Assembly (NCBI GenBank): GCA_032622095.1
Contig: CP136064.1
Coordinates: 2,172,001 to 2,236,000 of the forward strand
Length of the DNA stretch: 64,000 bases
Origin: Siphonodentalium dalli
Taxonomy: Eukaryota > Mollusca > Scaphopoda > Gadilida > Siphonodentaliidae
Reading direction: 5' to 3'
Shown here: in pieces, positions 60,802 through 64,000 of the stretch
Position numbering within the stretch: position 1 is the stretch's first letter
Layout of the letters: every line of letters starts with the position of its first letter
Notes under the pieces: generated by a model
Database searches by the model: none
Seen by the model: only the letters and a program-made list of their open reading frames with translations
What the model was told of the DNA's origin: nothing
Program-made: the position numbers and the translations under genes

Positions 60802-60844
60802 ATCATACGTGCCTGGAATTTTTTTCGACCCCCCCCCCCCCCTG
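60802..60844 (-). repeat. Inverted-repeat arm, right
   Basis: ATCATACGTGCCTGGAAT, T run, CGA and 14 C form the reverse complement of 59381-59423. The conserved core is 18 bp without mismatch. Confidence 0.8.
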
Positions 60845-61140
60845 TTTCAATTGCATTTTATGCATGTATTGGGTTAATGATATCTAATCATAATTTTGAG
60901 TATTCACCATGTAATGTCCAATTTGTAATATAGTTTTTGGTTTGATTTTACTATAACTATTATCTTCCGTTGATCATAAGTTTCCTGAAAACTGCTACGA
61001 ATCCTGGACCAGGATTCTGTGAATTCCAGAATGTTGCTAAACATGAGGCTAATGAGTCATTATAGCTGCCTATATATCCCAACAAGTTTGTTATCCTTCT
61101 CCCTATTTTCCACCCTTCTGATTGGCCCATGTCCAGTCAC
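60845..61140. other. Intergenic stretch with no recognised feature
   Basis: CTACGAATCCTGGACCAGGATTCTGTGAAT near 60997-61025 contains a short palindrome (AATCCTGG/CCAGGATT). Nothing else was seen. Confidence 0.4.
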
Positions 61141-61145
61141 GTGCC

Positions 61146-61203
61146 GGGCGACAAATCACACTGTCGCCCGCTGACCCGGGAGACATTGTTTTTGTCGCCC
61201 GCC
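61146..61203. repeat. Short GTCGCCCG/GGGAGACATTG repeat, relative of the 62.1-kb foldback
   Basis: GGGCGACA (61146-61153) pairs with TGTCGCCC (61162-61169). It is followed by GGGAGACATTG and a second TGTCGCCCGC. The string GGGAGACATTG...TTGTCRCCCGC is shared with the arms of the element at 62025-62175. Confidence 0.7.
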
Positions 61204-61462
61204 TGATGTTACATTGCAAGAATATCTCCAAACACACACTGCAGTAACTCATCTATTTCACATCACTATACGTAATAAAAAAATCATAGATCTTATATAC
61301 CCCACGGATTCGAAATATACACCAGTTGTGGTGTTTGCTAATTTGCATATATTTAGTGAACACTAATATTCGAACTTTTAAGTTGATACTTTTATCGGAC
61401 AAGCGTTATTATTTACTTTTTACATCGAAACATCTCGGTGATTCAATTTGTTCATGTCGACA

Positions 61463-61872
61463 TTATGATGCAAGTTTGAAAGGGAGGATCCCTTGAAGTT
61501 GGTTGGTTATATATGTTTGCTGGTATATAGACAACGTAATGCATACTTTGTCGCGAATGAATAGTACTGTACGCGTATCCTCCGCGATGTCTGCAATGTG
61601 ATCATAGAAGTATTTTATGTGAGGATCGCCATGAGCACTGACACATATGAATGTACATAAATGAAGTTGACAACTTCCCAATAGCTTTCGGGGAAGACCG
61701 TTATGAAATGAAGATAGCGAGTAAATTGCGCACACAAGACGACATTGAATATGCCACATTGCAGAAGACGAGAACATACCTATATGGCTTATTGGTTTAC
61801 ATTGCATGGACCTATATTGACGATTTAACCACCAAAATGATCGTAAATAAACGCGGATGTTCACACGCTTAA
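61463..61872. other. Two overlapping opposed open frames, unrecognised
   Basis: The minus-strand frame at 61463-61864 (133 codons) overlaps the plus-strand frame at 61651-61872 (73 codons). The C-terminal 55 residues of the minus frame (HGDPHIKYFYDHIADIAEDT and on) look more protein-like than the other frames in the flank. I cannot place them in a family; they could be an exon or mobile-element remnant. The two frames cannot both be genes, and either or both may be chance. Confidence 0.2.
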
Positions 61873-62024
61873 CGGATTGACTATTGTTTATGGAACGGAA
61901 ATCCTATGGGACGATAAGAAGTTACTGAAAATATATATAATCGGGAAGAAAGCACTCGTGACTCAGTGCAACATCATGCGTGTGGATGACAAGTATATTT
62001 TCTGTGGTATAATCGGATAACAAA

Positions 62025-62175
62025 ACAGTTGTTGCCCTTCTTCTCGGGAGACATTGAGATTTGTCACCCGCTCGAGAACGGAATGTCTCCCTCGGAGCTT
62101 CGCTCATCGGGAGACATTCCGTTCTCGAGCGGGTGACAAATCTCAATGTCTCCCTCAACAACGGGCGACAACTGT
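62025..62175. mobile_element. 151-bp foldback element with 67-bp inverted arms
   Basis: Arms 62025-62091 and 62109-62175 surround a 17-bp loop. The inner 46 bp of each arm (62046-62091 and 62109-62154) are perfectly complementary, from GGGAGACATTGAGATTTGTC to GGAATGTCTCCC. The outer 21 bp (ACAGTTGT...) match less well. It is GC-richer than the flanks. Opposed open frames across it at 61922-62489 are artefacts of the palindrome. It resembles a foldback or MITE insertion; no clear target duplication could be assigned. Confidence 0.88.
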
Positions 62176-62299
62176 ATAATGGCACTAACATGCTTACAAA
62201 CAACATTACATGCATGCCCAATACTTGTAAATTGTTTGAAAAAAAACCCATTTTGAAAAAAAATTACAAGCATGGAAAAATGTTTTTTTTTCTGCCTCT

Positions 62300-62360
62300 G
62301 GACCACCCACCCACCCGGCCCTATATCCAGGGTACAAGGACGGAGTGGGTGGGTGGTTCC
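62300..62360. repeat. Inverted pair of CCCACCC boxes
   Basis: GGACCACCCACCCACCC (62300-62316) and GTGGGTGGGTGGTTCC (62345-62360) form a hairpin of about 16 bp around a 28-bp loop. It follows a T tract, as other members of this box family do. Confidence 0.7.
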
Positions 62361-62559
62361 GAGCCGCGAAATAACAATTCTTCCGGCCTCTTGAATTTTT
62401 TTGCCATCTGTCATCTTAAAAACATAGAAACACATGTAGCCAAAGTGAATTCAAAGGCTTATATTCTTATATACTATAGAACAAAATAGAGCCTTAATAA
62501 TGTAAGGGGGCTCAATGTGAGAAAATGTTCCATTCAAATTCTTTTTAAACACTTGTTTA

Positions 62560-62640
62560 GTCTAAACCAGGGGGTGGGTCCGTTTTTTTTTATTAGGCGC
62601 GAATTTATAACTGAGCGAAATATAGTACGATACAGTATTT
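62560..62640. repeat. Inverse CCCACCC box plus a GCGCGAATTTA repeat copy
   Basis: CCAGGGGGTGGGTCCG with a T run (62569-62591) is an inverse box. It is followed by GGCGCGAATTTATAACTGAG and CGAAATATAGTAC (62597-62629), a diverged copy of the sequence at 63015-63054. Confidence 0.6.
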
Positions 62641-63000
62641 TTCCGATAAATTTATTTTAAATTATGTTAGATTCTGAGACCGGAGTGAACTATATAATTA
62701 TTCGTTATTACAGTTGTCTGAAAACACTGATCTGACTACACTTGCTGACAGTCGGGTTATTTATAAGTTATCATTAGAAATTGTGGAAATTTATAATTAG
62801 TGTATAATTTATACATGTGGTCTATTTTCACAACTTTCCAGTTGAAGGTGGGAATTGTTACTATGGTTCATACGTGTCGTTAATTCATTGTTTATACAAT
62901 TTATTTCATAACTACAACATGTTGGGTTAAAGTTCACGAGAACACGATGGAAGCTTTAGATTTATACATGAATTGTCGCCACCATTATTTATTTGGGTTT
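62641..63000. other. AT-rich stretch with no recognised feature
   Basis: No supported gene or repeat was seen. Confidence 0.4.
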
Positions 63001-63014
63001 ATGTATATTCCCAA

Positions 63015-63110
63015 GGTGCGCGAATTCAAAGTGCGCGAATTTAAAAATGAGCGAAAAATAGTACTGCGCGAATGTAAATACGAGTAAGGTAGCACGAATT
63101 TGGACCGGAA
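63015..63110. repeat. Cluster of GTGCGCGAATTTAAA-type motifs
   Basis: GTGCGCGAATTC, GTGCGCGAATTTAAAAATGAG, CTGCGCGAATGTAAATACGAG and GTAGCACGAATTTGG follow one another with 14-46 bp spacing. The second with its CGAAAAATAGTAC tail is the partner of 62597-62629 in the same orientation. Confidence 0.65.
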
Positions 63111-64000
63111 ATTGGAAATGATAGATTATGCGGCAATCGGCGTCTGCATTATAATTTATACAGGAAAACACTGGTTCGATACTTATCAAATTGGCCACAC
63201 TTTTAAACCCAAAATTTATTTAGCAAGCTCCAATTACTCCGGCTAGGACACACTAATACAATTTTTTTTTAAATGAAACTTACACCACCTTATCTATACA
63301 ATTATGTACCATCGCTAACGATGGTGTCAATTTTTTTCATTTAATATTATTTTCTTATTATTTTATATTATTATATAAGTTGATTATAATAACGGAATTT
63401 GCGTTACTGATCAAAATAATTTACTGATCAAAGTCATCAAACGACTAATAGGCCCCTATCACGGGGTAGGAACAGCTCCACGAGAGAGAATATACCTCTT
63501 CCGATTTTGGTCCAGTTCAATTATCGATTTCTGGTCCATGAGTTAACTTATGAGTTTTTGTGGAAAATTAAGATAGTTACTACAATTCCTATGATTACTC
63601 CATAGATATGGCATAAAATAGACCATGCATAGAACACCACGACAATGAACGTGTTTAAATACTGAAGATCGTACGAGATTCCATATAAAACCGATAAACA
63701 TTAATTGTTAACTAATTTCATGACTTTGCGGATATAGACGTGTTGTACTAGACCATTTACCAAACTTGCGTATTGCAACAATTTACCCTTTAGAGATTAA
63801 TTCCAAACAAAACTGAGTTTAATTTGGAGTTTTATTTCGAACATATGAACACATGTATATATTTCGTCGTTGTGGAAAACTTGCGTTATTAAAGGTACTC
63901 AACCCGATAAAACTCCTCTCAATTACTATTTCAATGGCTTCGGGGGTCAAAAATATTTGATTCGAGTCGAGGAAGTCACCCATCAAAGCTCAGATTTGTT
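63111..64000. other. AT-rich end of window with no recognised gene
   Basis: It contains a small perfect palindrome, ACCATCGCTAACGATGGT (63308-63325). No open frame of note, tRNA or recognised element was seen. GGTTCGATAC near 63174 resembles part of a pol III B box but lacks an A box at suitable distance. Confidence 0.4.

Noticed and set aside
61922-62489. Three overlapping frames of 109, 142 and 123 codons
   Set aside because: They read through the two arms of the 151-bp foldback element and the CCCACCC hairpin on both strands, so length is due to the palindrome, not coding.
63165-63200. tRNA or SINE promoter (GGTTCGATAC)
   Set aside because: The B-box match is partial, no A box lies 30-60 bp upstream, and no cloverleaf could be drawn.

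Overview
The window is eukaryotic, almost certainly animal, and is dominated by satellite DNA. No intact protein-coding gene, rRNA, tRNA, CRISPR array or bacterial-style operon was found. The debris outside the satellite (decayed LINE fragments with short microsatellite tails, a TA-flanked MITE, foldback elements, CCCACCC-rich repeats) suits an AT-rich invertebrate. A mollusc, perhaps a bivalve, is my best guess, but this is inference and not proven by any host gene.

Layout. (1) 1-52990 is one head-to-tail array of a 229-bp monomer. Anchored on the ATG of CCATGGTGG, it holds exactly 231 monomers from position -3 to 52819, plus a 171-bp partial. This count allows for eleven 228-bp monomers, two 1-bp insertions, two 2-bp deletions and one 64-bp deletion. 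The array continues off the left edge. (2) 52991-56171 is a 3181-bp non-satellite segment that interrupts one monomer exactly, between two copies of ACTTAA. It holds an RT fragment of a LINE, a LINE-like 3' tail, a pair of diverged direct repeats, a foldback pair, a 22-bp tandem repeat and a terminal palindrome. (3) 56172-57867 is about 7.4 more monomers, in the same phase and the same higher-order register as the left array. (4) 57868-64000 is non-satellite flank. It starts with the decayed 3' end of a LINE joined directly to the satellite, followed by an 84-bp tandem pair, a 135-bp MITE, a 151-bp foldback element and dispersed repeat pieces in AT-rich DNA without recognisable genes.

The main result is the organisation of the satellite. 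Monomer variants recur in fixed order, giving duplicated blocks of 2, 4, 16, 20, 22, 27, 29, 31, 38 and 42 monomers (458 bp to 9.6 kb) and a recurrent 3-monomer (687 bp) spacing of one variant class. This is a record of repeated unequal exchange or amplification at many scales, with no single fixed higher-order unit. The most divergent monomers lie at the right edge. About a third of monomers carry a 61-codon reading frame. It is ended early in the commonest variants, and 229 is not a multiple of 3, so I do not regard it as a gene. I found no protein-based novel system. The points worth a second look are the multi-scale satellite structure and the clean insertion that split it.
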